DNA of 64,000 bases from Typha latifolia (lineage: Eukaryota > Streptophyta > Magnoliopsida > Poales > Typhaceae): positions 11,667,188-11,731,187 of the forward strand of contig CM034101.1 of NCBI GenBank assembly GCA_019914945.1. The letters are read 5' to 3'. Every line of letters starts with the position of its first letter. Position 1 is the first letter of the stretch. The notes under the pieces were generated by a model. That model made no database searches. It saw only the letters and a list, made by a program, of their open reading frames with translations, and was not told the origin of the DNA. Of the stretch, positions 46,254 through 58,239 are shown piece by piece. The position numbers were made by a program, and so were the translations under genes.

Positions 46254-46350
46254 ATATATAAAGAATCATCGAGTGCGTTCAAATGCACCAGTCTGCGCGT
46301 TCGAACGCGCTAGTCACCATGTTCGAACTCAAAAATTTGCGTTCGAACGC
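46254..46350 (-). promoter_or_regulatory. Palindrome cluster plus TATA-like box upstream of ORF2 in C
   Basis: Exact palindromes at 46297-46308 and 46339-46350 and a degenerate one (gcgttcaaatgc) near 46274. The TATA-like run (rc of atatataaa) is at 46254-46262. Same order as 1241-1337 of element A. Confidence 0.5.
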
Positions 46351-46389
46351 CCTTTTTTTTAAGTAAAAAATCTAAGAAAAAAAATCAAA

Positions 46390-47155
46390 AAATCTTTTTG
46401 GAGATGCACCTCTAAAAATTCAAAATAGGTTCAAGACATAGAATATGATAATCGAATGAAATAAGTCATACATAGATCAATCAAATCATCAAAAGCATAT
46501 TATAATCAATTCTAATGCATCACTCAAAATTAAATTAATCTTGATTGATCATAACAATATACATATGCAAAGTGAGCATAGATAACATGAAACATTCTTT
46601 TTAAATAAACTTTCCTATTTAAACAATGATACACCAGAGTAGGCAAACCGACTTAGTATTTAAATTTGCACTTTTTGACTTATTCTCCATAATCGAATAG
46701 AATTTTTTCCTGTATTATTATTTTATACATAAACCATATAGGTGCAATGATGGCTTTTACACATGAGTATATAGCCCTTTTCTTATAGTACATATCAAAA
46801 AATGTGCAAAAAGATATTCACAAACATTAAAAAAATTTATTTTATTTGCAAACAATATACTGAGTTAAATTGGACTCTAAACAAGATGGCTTTTACACAA
46901 ACTCATTGTAGCCCTTTTTATTGATCTTTTATAAACACATTTGAGATGACTAAGCATGAGGTCAAACTGTGCAAATCAACGTCAATAGTGAGCTATTAAA
47001 AAAAATTTCATGATGTCATGCTCCCTCAAGAATATACATACGTTATGAGTACATTAAATTTAGTTTAATTATCATAGAAGTCGAGAGAGTGAACAAATCA
47101 GAAATGATACAATATACTGCAAGATGACAAAATTGACTATCATAACTCATAATCA
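46390..47155 (-). other. Post-pol spacer of fragment C
   Basis: Non-coding; aligns with 1430-2149 of element A and 37790-38325 of B. Confidence 0.65.
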
Positions 47156-48836
47156 ATCCAGATATGATAGCTCCCGAGTCATACGTAAACCAGATACCTA
47201 AGTCAATTGTGCCACCGACATATTTTATAATACGTTTCACAGCAAACAAATGTGTCTCCTTAGGTTCAGACTGAAACCTAGCACACACACCGACACTAAA
47301 TACAATGTCTGGTCTACTAGCAGTTAAGTACAAAAGACTACCAATCATGCTCTAATACAGTGTCTGATCAACACTTTTTCCTGAAATATCCTTACCTAGT
47401 TTGGTAGTTATACTCATAGGAGTTCTAGCATGTTTTGCATTTTCTAAACCGAATTTAGTCACAAGATCCTTAGCATACTTGGTTTGAGCGATAAATATCC
47501 CTCTTTCCAATTGAGTAATTTGAAGTCCCAAAAAGAACTTTAACTCACCCATCATGCTCATCTCAAAATGACTATGCATAAGATCAGCAAACTCCTTAGC
47601 TAATGATTGACTCGTTGCCCAGAAGACAATGTCATCCACATATATTTGTGCCACAACTAAACTCTTGTTCGACCGTCTAATAAACAATGTCTTATCCACT
47701 CACCCTCGAGTGAACCCCGCATCCACTAAAAAAGTTGTCAACTTCTCATACCAAGCTCTTGGAGCTTGTTTTAGCCCGTAGAGGGCCTTTTTCAGTTTAA
47801 ACACATGAGAAGGAAATTTTTGATCTTCGAACCCTTTCGGTTGTTCCACATAAACATCTTCATTCAGAGTACCATTTAAGAAAACACTTTTAACATCCAT
47901 TTGAAACAATTTAAATTTTAAGTGACAAGCAATAGCAAGCAGTATACAAACAGATTCTAATCTAGTAACAGGAGCAAATGTCTCATCAAAATCTATACCC
48001 TCAACCTAAGTATATCCCTGTGCTACGAGTCTAGCTTTATTTCAAACTATATTGCCATATTCATCACTTTTATTCTTGTAAATCCATTTTGTTCCAATGA
48101 CGTTCACATTCTTAGGTCTAGGAACTCAATACCAAACATCATTCCTAGAAAATTACTCTAATTCCTCATGCATAGCATTAACCCAAGAATCGTCTAACAA
48201 TGCTTCCTTCACAGTTTTAGTTTCAAAAGAAGATGTATAACAAGTAAATGATACCTCACTTTGGATTTGTCGTCTTGTCTTAATTGGTTCATTCACGTCT
48301 CTAATCACTTGTGAAAGTGGATGATTTGATTTCACTCTAGCAGATGGTTCCGGTACTTTGTAGTTATCTTTGTTCATTTCAACTTTGTCCTCATCCTGAT
48401 TCTCAATTTCCAGATCAAGCTTCAGTTAAATCAGTCGTGGATTCATCTATCATAACATTAACAGATTCCATAACAGTAGAAGTGTCAAGATTAAATACTC
48501 TGTAGGCTCTACTATTATTCGAATACCCCAAGAAGATGCATTCGCTACTTCTAGTGTCAAATATTCTCGATCACGCAAGATATAACATTTACTACCAAAA
48601 ACTCGAAAATATTTAACACTAGGTTTCTTACCTTTCTAGATTTCATAAGCAGTCATTTTTGTACCTAGTCTTAGATAAACACGATTTATCACATTTACCG
48701 CTGTATTGACCGCTTCCGCCCAAAACCTTTGAGTAACCTTTTTAGCGTGAAGCATAACCCTAGCCATTTCCTGCACAACTCGGTTCTTTCTTTCAACAAT
48801 CTCGTTCTGTTGTGGAGTTATAGGAGCCAACATGAT
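47156..48836 (-). pseudogene. Pol of fragment C: integrase end and RT
   Basis: From the right: integrase Glu context (ITPQQNEIVERKN), AEAVNTAVNVINRVYLRLGTK, a deletion near 48420, then DDSWVNAMHEELE. RT shows [25 protein letters not shown] and an intact YVDD (47352-47699), then HARTPMS and the segment up to the spacer junction. Stops separate the pieces and RNase H is gone. It keeps a stretch of late integrase that A has lost. Confidence 0.82.
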
Positions 48837-51235
48837 ATAGAAGACCACATAGGCATTCAAACTAGGCTATAGGGGCTTGTTTTAGACCGTAGAGTGCGCG
48901 ATGGAGTCAACAAACATGGTTGGGGAAGCAAGGATGCTGGAAACCTTGAGGTTGGAGTATGTAGACTTCTTTCTTTAAATAGCCATGTAAGAAGGCATTT
49001 TGTACCTCGAGTTGCCGAATTTGCTAGTTTTGAGAGACAGCAAGAGAGAGGACAAGTTGAATGGTTGTAGGTTTAGTAACAGGACTGAAGGTATAATGAA
49101 AGTCTCTTCCTTCTTGTTGATTGAATCCTTTGGCGACTAATCGTGCTTTGCACCTTTCAATAGTTCCATTCGGGTTTCTTTGATGCAATATACCCATTTG
49201 CAGCCAAAGTAGGGAGAGGGACCAAAGACCAAGTTTTATTTAGTAGTATGATGTTGAATTCGTCAACCATCGCCGATCGCCATGCTACATCTTTTGCTGC
49301 TTGAGAGTAGCAAGTTGGAGCCAGACTCAGTAGTTAATCTACTAGGTATTTCGAGGCAAGCAAACACATAGGTTTGAGATTATTTGTCATGGACCGAGTG
49401 ACCATGTGGTGAGTGGCGAGAGGAGCTAGTTGTCGTTCAGGTGGAGGGGATGATGGGGAAGTTTGGTGTAGTGGTAGTGGGCTAGACTCTTGACATGAAG
49501 ATGTGATAATAGTGGTTGGCTCAGTTTGAGTGGAAGAAGGTTCAAGTGACGGTGGAGGTAAATCATTAATGGAATTGGGTATTGACGTGACTGGACTGCA
49601 TGAGGTTGATGGTGAAGTAGGTAGTGATGATGCGGTATAGGTAGCAACGAAATAGGTGGTGAGTCTGGTTGTGATGTAGTTGGTGAGATGGTGGGAATTG
49701 TGGAGAAAGGAAAGTGAGACTCGTCAAAGATGACATGGCGCGAGAGGAACATGCGTCTAGTTTTCCAATCCATGCAAACATAACCCTTGTGTTGTGGTTT
49801 GAATCCCAGAAAAATGCATAAAGATGATCGAAACTGTAGCTTATGAGTGGCATAAGGATGGAGATAAGGATAGCAGGCACAACCAAAGATGCGCAGCATT
49901 GTGTAGTTCGGTGGATGTTGTAGAAGTTTCTCCCATGGAGACTTGCTGTGAAGAATCAGAGAAGGAAGCATATTTGTAAGGTACATGGCATGAAGAAAAG
50001 CTTCAACCCAAAAACTGAGAGGTGCAGAAGCATGCGTAAGAAGGGAAAGACCATGATCAACAATTTGTCGATGACGTCGTTTCACAGTGCCATTTTGTGT
50101 GCTGTATAAGGGCATGAGAATCGTTGTTCAATGCCATTTGAGTGAAGAAAATGTTTGAATGATGTATTAGTAAATTCGCCGCCGCCATCACTTTGAAAGA
50201 AGAAATTTTCCGATTTAAATGATTCTGAATGTAGCAATGAAATTTAATAAAAGTGGCAAGAACATCACTTTTATTCTTCAATGGAAAGAACCATATATAG
50301 CGTGAGTAGTCGTAAACAAATGAAACATAATAGTGATAGCCAGCATGAGAGGGATCACGACTCGGTCCCCATACATCGCCAAACAACAGTTGTAGAGGAC
50401 GACTGCTTCGGATGCCAGAGCGAGGAAGAGGAAGACGATGTGATTTCCCCATTTGACATGTTATGCATGGTGTTTTTATTTGCCGAGTACCAGAGAGAGG
50501 AAGGTGAAATATACTAATAATAGAGCTGACGGTGTAAGGAGCAGCATTACCAAGTCGGTTGTGCCAGGTGGAAATTGTTGCACGATCACCTTGTACGACA
50601 ACATTATTTGCAAGTTTTGTTGATTTCTGGAAGGAGTATAACCCACTGTTACTCGGGCCCTACGTAAGTATTTGTCCTATCGTTTTGTCCTTGACAACAA
50701 AGCCAGAAGAAATAAATTCAACAATGCAGTTCAAATCATTGGTGAGCTTTGAAATAGAGATCAAGGTTTTTTGAATCGATGGAACATGTAAGACATTGCG
50801 AAGAGAAATCGAGGAAGAAAGCGAAGAGCTTCCAATATGAGATATACCCAAAGCTTGACCATTACCGACGTAGACATGGTCACTTCCGCCGTAGGATTGG
50901 GTAGAGTCCAAATTGTTTGCATCATGGGTAAGATGATGTGTTGCACCAGAGTCTAGATACCAAAGTGGATCAGATCCTTCGGCTTGTAGAGAAGAGAGGT
51001 TAGCTGATGGGGAGCCTTGGAAGGAATGGTCAAAAAGCTTTGAGCAGTTGAGGCTGGTGTGACCACCGCCATTGCAAAGTTGGCAGGTTAGAGGCGATGC
51101 ATTCTAGGCTTGTTTTTGCTGGAATTGTTGTTGTTGAGGTAGAAATAGGTGTTGTTGTTGGCGACCACGACCATGTTGGTTGCGTCCACCACCACCGCGA
51201 CCACGGTGGAAGTATTGTTGTTGACCACCACGCCC
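48837..51235 (-). pseudogene. Pol of element D: zinc knuckle, protease, integrase, partial RT
   Basis: Zinc knuckle CQLCNGGGHTSLNC (about 51060-51100). Protease keeps WYLDSGATHHLTHD (near 50920). The N-terminal part of integrase precedes a core with GDVWGPS, YDYSRYIWFFPLKNKSD and the SDGGGEF context in a shifted frame (near 50180). The late part follows (49426-50115). RT begins HYTFSPVTKPTTIQLVLSLA and reaches ALYGLKQAP, where fragment C takes over. About five frame shifts and stops. It is a different lineage from A-C, with no nucleotide similarity to their pol. Confidence 0.82.
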
Positions 51236-52007
51236 CTAGTTTTGATAACTATTACCACGTCCTCTATTCGAAGCACGACCACGTCCACAGTTGTTAAGAG
51301 AGTTGCTATGAGAGACATAGTTTGCTTGTGGAGAAGAGAGATCAATTTGAGAAAGTTGTTGTGTCATGGTGAGCCGAGTCTCTTGTGTTAAGAGAGAGCT
51401 ATAGAGATCGTCAAGTGCGATGCACTCGGGGCGAGCCGTGACTATCATTATGAATGGCTCATATTTGGGGCCAAGACCACCCAGAATATATAGAGCTATC
51501 TCCTGGTCTGAGATAGAATGTGAAGCAGCAGAAAGATTGTCTGCAAGGTTGCAGGCTTTGTCAAAGTAGTCAGCAATGGATAATGTACCCTTCTTTAATG
51601 TTTGCAGATGGAATCGCACGTGGAGTATGCGAGTTTGAGAGGTGGACGAGAATCCACCCACATGTCTTCTGCAGATTGGAGACGCATGACTTGTCCGAGA
51701 ACGGACTTGGATAGTGTGGCGAGAATCCAACTCATGACGACCATTTCGATGTGTTGCCATGCGGTATACGCTAGGTTGAGTTGGTTGCCAGAGTCATCTG
51801 ATAGGTATTTGGTTAGGCATAGTGTGGATCCGTCGACATGCCCATATACGTCCTGACTTATGAGCATAAGAAGAAATTGTGCCTTCCACATTAGATAATT
51901 CTGCCGATCTAGCTTAACTGATATGTGGTGAGAGATATTGGAGATGGAGAATGTTGCATTTGAGATAGTGGAGCTGGAAGAGATGTAGAATCAGTAGAGT
52001 TGGCCAT
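51236..52007 (-). pseudogene. Gag of element D (UBN2 type)
   Basis: Starts ATGGCCAACTCTAC at 52007. A frame change follows. Then come KLDRQNYLMWKAQFLLM (near 51890), TAWQHIEMVVMSWILATLS, and in the second frame QTLKKGTLSIADYFDKACNL, YILGGLGPKYEPFIMIV and a Gly/Arg-rich RGRASNRGRG end. This is the standard Ale gag layout that builds the particle. At least two frame shifts are present. Confidence 0.8.
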
Positions 52008-52037
52008 GAAAAAAAACTACGAGAGTTACTCGTCTAA

Positions 52038-52188
52038 TGCTCTCATACCATGAAAGAATTCAAATAAGGATTACCAAAGGCAATTATAACCTTTGCTATG
52101 CTTCTGTATTTACAATGATGTTACAATGTATGGAAAGAATAAGGAGGTTACAAATCAGTTTCTGAATATCCTCTATTCACGTTATACA
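52038..52188 (-). repeat. Primer site and 5' LTR of element D
   Basis: LTR 52051-52188 (138 bp, TG to CA). On the minus strand TGGTATGAGAGCA follows immediately at 52050-52038, the usual initiator tRNA-Met match for Ale elements. Confidence 0.85.
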
Positions 52189-53312
52189 AGGCATGATATC
52201 AAGAATATTTGACATGATTATTTACCATAACAGTTTATAGTAACAATGGCATAATTCTCAATCAAGTTGATGTGATAATGGCTTTACGTTCATAAATTCA
52301 TAGTCTTTTGTCCTATCACTCATTGAGAGATTTTTTATTTTAAAAAAAAAATTATGTTATCATGTTTCTCATGATTTTACTTTTCCTTCTTACTCGACTT
52401 TTCATTTTTTTTAATCTTATTCGGATTTCCGCACACCAACTTGATTTTTGACTTTTGCCTTTGACATGGGTTTTGACTTTCCTTATCCCTAAACTTCTTT
52501 GATCTAAAAATTATATCTATTTCCTACAAATTTTCAATTATTACCAGAGTGGATTTCTCTAATTTTAGATAGATCCTTGAGATATAACCTTACGTGGAGA
52601 ATATTTGTTTGTCATTAGGCATCCACTCGGGTCTAACTATCCTTATTAGAAAGCTGGGATGAGTGTTTTTTTTCTATTGTATGGTTTTGTTCTCCTCCTA
52701 CTAAAGAACTAGGAGAGTCAATGGTACCAAAACCAATTAAGAAGTGGGATAAAATTGATCTCAAAGGCATAGGATGAAATAGCAATGTAATCAATGTCAT
52801 ATTCAGCAATGTCAACTAAGATGAGTTCAGATGTATCAATACTTGTGAAATTGCAAATAAAGCATGTAACATATTAAAGACTACACCCAAAAAGATATTA
52901 TTTTATCATCCCTGAAAAGGAAGATTATGATTTTGACAATGATGTTGATCCTATGGTTTTCCTTGTCAACAAATTTAAAATGTTCATAATAAAGACTAAC
53001 AACATAGTAGGGGACTGAAAATAAGAGAACTTTGAAAAAGAAAATTGTTACAAACCAAATCTAGAATGATCTAGACATAAGACAATTATAAAATATTTAT
53101 GGGTAGTAGCCTCATAATTTGGTTCTAATGGTTTTGGTTTCACATGAATTGCAGGACGGGGTGAAGATGGCTCAAAAACCATCTTCTTGTGGCTGCTCTG
53201 GCATCGCGATTGCAGCGGGATTGATCTACAGGGGTGGAGGAGCTCCACCATAGTTGGAGGAGGAGGAGTTGAGGTGGTTTGAACTCCACCTCCTTCATGG
53301 GTGGACTCCTCT
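52189..53312 (+). pseudogene. Flank of D containing a diverged SIRE-type gag relic (52620-53040)
   Basis: 52189-52600 has no gene. On the plus strand, 52620-53040 gives KPIKKWDKIDLKGIG, NSNVINVIFSNVN, DEFRCINTCEIANKACNILKTT and DNDVDPMVFLVNKFKMF, each interrupted by stops. These match the order of the gag words in elements A and B (SKAINAIFSCVSSEEFR, STCEIAKEAWTILKT), but are far more decayed. 53041-53312 shows nothing recognisable. Confidence 0.55.
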
Positions 53313-53640
53313 AGGGGTGTAAACGAGTTGAGTCTAAGTGAGCTGGCTCTAGCTCAAGCTTGGCTCAAAATTATTTTCAAGTCTTATAATTCTGCTCAAA
53401 CTTGACTTAGCTCAACTCGATCTAGGAAGTTGGAAATTTGGGATAGGAAGATTGGAAATTAGAGATTTAGGGATTTAGGATTTGACTTATCTGTTTTATA
53501 TAGAACCTATCAAGCCGAGCCTAAGTGAGCTGCTTCAACTTAGGCTCAGTTCAAAATTATTTTTGATCCTTTTAACTCGGCTCGGGCTCGGCCGAGCTAA
53601 TGTGAAATCCTAATGAAAGTCAGTCTAGGATTAGCCTCTA
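53313..53640. mobile_element. hAT-like non-autonomous remnant (one end)
   Basis: Starts taggggtgtaaacgag and is filled with gagctnggctc-type repeats, the usual make-up of small plant hAT elements. I could not find the mirror end; the R2 LTR takes over near 53690. Confidence 0.4.
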
Positions 53641-53689
53641 TAAATATTTGGAGTGCAGCCCTAATTGATTCTCATTAAACTAGGAGTAA

Positions 53690-55615
53690 GAGTAAGAGTA
53701 AAATAACCTAGGAGTAAAAGTAAATTAATCATAACCGTTTATTTTTCTAGGAGGAAATCTAACTTAGAAACCTAATTCTACCTCCAATCTCTAGCCACCA
53801 TCCTCCACCACAAGCCACCCTACTATACAGCTATCCACCACCATCTTGGTCGTCCACCACCCTCCGACGACTGCCACAACATCGGATATTTTCACTTCTG
53901 TCCCATTCTGACCTTTCTTTACTCTTTTAATTTTAACTTTTCATTCTAACCTTTGATTCATATGAAACTAAATCCATTAGAACCTTAACTCATGAGGCTA
54001 TAACTCATAAAATATTATAATTTTATTACATCTAAAACTTTGCAAATCTAGTTCGTAATAATGATATTAGAGCCGACGTTCCTCGGATGATGGTGAACAC
54101 GTAATCTAAAGCTAACCCGAGTGAAATCGCAGCCACAGAGGACCAATAACTCATCGCCATCCCTGTGGAGGTTTCCTTGCCACCACTAGCAACTATCGAC
54201 GATGAGCCGCCGTCATGGGCAAAGGCTTTTTTTTTTAGATAATCTTTTGAGAAGGTTGCTAGATTTGTCGCGGAGAGCACCGAGGGGATAGGAAAGGCTA
54301 TACAAGCATTGGCAGCAGCCCTCTTGACCTACCACCACCCATTTGCACTGCCACTGCCACTGACTACCATGAAACAGCCACCACCTCCACCTTCAAGCAC
54401 TAACAATGGTGAAACTATGAAGACCATCTAAGCCATAGCAACCACCCCTCCTCCGATAGTAGTGGAGCACCCTCTATCCCTAGATTGAGTCGTCCACCAT
54501 AGCAACACTGGAGCAGCCCCACAACAGTCGCAATGCCATCTTTCCCACCTACAGTGGAAGCTAAGATCGAAAACCCTAGCTTTCCGCCCATGGTGATCTA
54601 AGCCCCATCGGCCAAAACCATCATGATCAGTCACTTCCTTGGACCTTCTGCATGAGAACCATGGCCTAAACCACATGTACTAAGACCCTGGCTCGAACCA
54701 CGCGTGATTAGGATTTGGCCCGAGCCACCTATGGCTAGGGTAGACTATGGCTCAAATAAGTGAGCCTTAGAGCAGCCCACTTTGGGGCTCTCCTCCACCT
54801 AGCAGATAAGACCACACGAAGATTGAGTACATGTAGTTCACGAGCAACGGAAGGTATGGAAACCACCATGGACATCTTGAGGATAATGTAGTCAGAAGCA
54901 TGGTGGATTAATGTGAACCGGATCAAGTCAGATCACATCATAAAGACATTGGGCTCAATGGATTGAGTCTATTTATCTTTTAATTTATTCATGATGTAAG
55001 CTCTTAAGGCAATTCTAGTTATGTCATATAAGCCCTTAAGACAAATCTAGTTAAGTAATGTAAGTCACTAAGGCAAGTCTAATTACATCATGTAAGCACC
55101 TAAAATAAGTCTTAGTTCAAGTCATATAAACCTTTAGGGCTAATCCTAGTATGACTCATTATATCTGACATTTATAAATAGAGGGGCTAGGCTCCTTTAT
55201 TTACTCATTCAAGCATTGAGAAATTAATTTAGCCTTGAGTTTATCTTAGGAGTAAGAGTAAGATAGTCTAAGAATAGAAGTAAATTAATCATAGTCGTTT
55301 AGTTTTCGATGAGTATATCTAATCTAGAACCCTAATTTTACCTCCAAACTCTATCCACCATCCTCCACCATGAGTCACCCTACTATACGGCCATCCACTA
55401 CCATCATTGGCCATCCGCCACCCTCCAACGACCGCTGCAATGTTGGATATTTTCACTTTTGTCACGTTTTGTTGTTCCTTCACTACTTTTTTATTATTTC
55501 AGTCCGACTTCTGATTCACGTAAAACTAAAGCCATTAGAACCCTAACTCATAAGACTATAACTATAAAAATATCAAAATTTTATTACATCCAAATCGTTC
55601 CATATTTTTGTGGAA
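53690..55615 (+). mobile_element. Gag-only gypsy element R2 (TR-GAG-like)
   Basis: A 5' LTR trimmed on its left (53690-54060), primer site tgatattagagcc (54062-54074, two mismatches to the standard), gag-like interior with stops (54075-54900), and a 3' LTR from TGGTGGATTAATG (54901) to about 55615. The interior contains the GAKAFF/LEKVARFVAES-like start of R1 and the same Pro-rich part. Near 54870-54900 it has a decayed version of the HLEDKV pol tail. Same structure as R1, independently placed. Confidence 0.65.
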
Positions 55616-55639
55616 AGTTATAAATGAAATAGTTAGGGA

Positions 55640-56065
55640 AGGTAGAATCTAGACAAATTAGTAAATGTCCAATGTTGTAGTGGTCATTGAAGGGTGGCTG
55701 ACGGTTAAGGATAGTGGTGAATGGTCGTAAAGTAGGGTGACTTGTGGAGGATGGTGGCTAGAGTTTGGATGCTACGAATGAATCAAAAGTTATGATATAC
55801 TCCTACGAAAATAAAAATGATCTAATGGTTACGATAAAATTTAGATAGAAGCAAATAATAAAATTGGCTAAAGTCGATAATCATTCCACGATAATAATAA
55901 ACCCACGACCACTCCTATTTATAGCAGTACAATCCTAGTAGATCACATCAATATGTAGATTATCTACTTTAATTCAAAACTAAAGATAATAATCAAATTA
56001 GACTATTTAGACTCAACTTGATCAACTCGACTAACTCGATTGACTCGACCCACATGGTCGGATCA
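55640..56065 (-). repeat. R-family-related LTR, inverted relative to R2
   Basis: The reverse complement reads ccatgtgggtcgagtcaatc, then gtaaccattagatcattttt, ggagtatatcataac and ctctagccaccatcctccac, the same order as the R1 and R2 LTRs but more diverged. It sits tail to tail with R2. Confidence 0.6.
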
Positions 56066-58239
56066 TATTATATATCTCAAGAATTAAATTACGGATATTA
56101 AGAGGAGCTTGAGATGATAAAAGAGGAGAAGAAGACTTTAGATGAAAATTTGAAAACTATATTTCTCAATCTCAATATTTCAACCCTTAAAGTTCCTTTT
56201 TCTAACTAAATTCATTTTTAGAAGTGAATTTTCACGAACGAGCTAGTTTAAAAGAGAGATTGTTGTTAGAATCTAAAATTTTAAAGACTAATCCACTTTT
56301 TCAAAAATTTTAAGATGGATCACATAAATTGAACCAACTTCTTAGAGCGCAAAGAAAAAATAAAAAGAAATAAAGAGAGCTAGGCTACGCAAAAAACACC
56401 ACCTCAAATGTACCATCTAAGTTGAGAAAGCAAGGTGATATTTACTCCACTCCTATATTAGTGAGACTTATACATGTCAATGATGATATGCATAATAGGA
56501 GTAGAAAAAGAAATTGTAGAAATTATTTTGTTTCTACTTAGTATAGATGTGAACATTAAAAGTCACGTTAAAAATGCTTTCTTCCACTTATCACATGTGA
56601 CACATCTTTTAATTTGCATGATATGCATGATTTATATGATGGTATTCTTACTACTTCTCATGCTTAAAAATAGGAGGGCTTAATAAGAGAGTCCATCTAT
56701 TAATTCTAAGTCGAATAATTTAAAAAAATATTTCTGTAAATAATCGGAAGTTGAAAATTTGAGTCATTTCAGTAAGAAAGAGTCATCTCATTGCAGCCCT
56801 TCGAGGTGGTGCACTCTTAGATTATTTTCATATTTTGGCACTTGATCGAATATTTGTGATTTTGATTTGATGTTATTCTATTGGACAGACTTTTTGTTTT
56901 TGCTCTTTAGGTTATTTTTCCTATTGATTTCTTATTTTTAGAAAATATAAAAATAATACCAAAAAACTTTGATGGGAAACTTATATCTTCAGAGTACATT
57001 GATTACCTATCTATTTAATCATAGTATTTTCCTTATATAAGTTATATATTACTCTTATGGGCATGTTGACATTGCATGCCGGATAGAAAGCACATAATTA
57101 GAGTGCATGTATGAGAAGTTATTCTTAATGTTTAGTAGGTTTCATAATTTTAATACTTGATCATGCTAGATTGACCAATGCATTGATGCAATTGCATAAT
57201 AGAGAAAATCGTTAGAAAAAAAATATAGAAAAGTGCTACCTTGAAGGATAAGAGTGAAAGCCACCTTGATATAGATGTTAAAAAAAAGTTTACTAATTGT
57301 GGCTTCACAAAGTTGAGAAATAGAAGAAGAAAATAAATCCTATATATCATTCCCGAGTTTTGATACATTGCATCATGTCCATGGCTCCATAAAGTGAAGA
57401 AAAGAAGAAGAAAAGAAATCCTATCTATTGATATTTACTTATTTGTTTATTTGGCTTAAGACAACCAACTCCTACTTACCTTTTCTGCTCCATATTCCAC
57501 TGTGCAATTGAGCTCAGGACCAATACATAATCTTCTCTTAATTGACCAGAGAACCTACTCAGTCACTTAGTATCTAAGCAGGTGTGTTAACACGAACACG
57601 TCCAATTTATAGAAAGATATGTAAATGAATATGAGAATTTATTTAAACAAATGAAACAACATAAGCTTGAATCTTTTAGGAAATCCTCACTTACAAATCC
57701 CCATAAGCTTCTTCTGGCTCTATATATAATCTTATATTATATATATACTGTCACTTCCAATGCCACTCTCACTTCGTCTGCAACGAAGCAATATAATTTC
57801 AGAACCCAATCCAACAATGCCATAACGCTGACCCAATCAGCATAAACCCATGAATGATTACATCTAAATATAAGTCATTCCATCACAAAACTCGAATGAT
57901 CATGCCTATTCCAAGAACCAAAAGTTGCAGTTCCAGTTTAGTAGTATTTGTCCAAAATCATACGCAAGTTAATCAGCAGGAACATTAAAAGAAAACAAAC
58001 TCAAATGATCAGTAGAAAAGAAAAGAAGCGAAGAATTCACAAGAAGTAACTTCTTTTCCCATCAATCCTACCTCAGACCAAACCAACAACAACAAAGAAA
58101 TTCAACTAAATACACACATGCGATACCATGGATAAAGCACTACAAACTCATCGCCAACTGAACATGAAGTAAGCTGACGAGGGCCACGGTGAGAGGGGAC
58201 CATGGCGAGGCAGACTCGAACATATCAAGTAGTTGAATG
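56066..58239. other. Intergenic: no gene seen
   Basis: AT-rich. A short frame at 56100-56190 reads EELEMIKEEKKTLDENLKT (coiled-coil-like, perhaps a gag scrap). 56700-57370 faintly resembles a copia post-pol spacer. Neither supports a call. Confidence 0.4.

Larger units (their letters stand above)
45308..48836 (-). mobile_element. SIRE-lineage copia fragment C (integrase to ORF2)
   Basis: Minus-strand order is the end of integrase, RT, spacer, palindrome/TATA module, ORF2. It has no LTR, gag, protease or primer site. RNase H is removed by a deletion (47150 joins spacer to RT, about 640 bases missing relative to A). Its right edge at 48836 is fused to element D inside RT, and its left edge at 45308 abuts LTR-P. 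Confidence 0.8.
48837..52188 (-). mobile_element. Ale-type Ty1/copia element D, 3' part replaced
   Basis: The 138-bp LTR (52051-52188) is followed by a primer site (52038-52050, TGGTATGAGAGCA on the minus strand), gag, protease, integrase and the first part of RT, where it is cut at 48837. The short LTR and the UBN2-type gag fit the Ale/Retrofit lineage. The bases after the LTR (aggca) do not match the flank of the other LTR copy. Confidence 0.82.
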
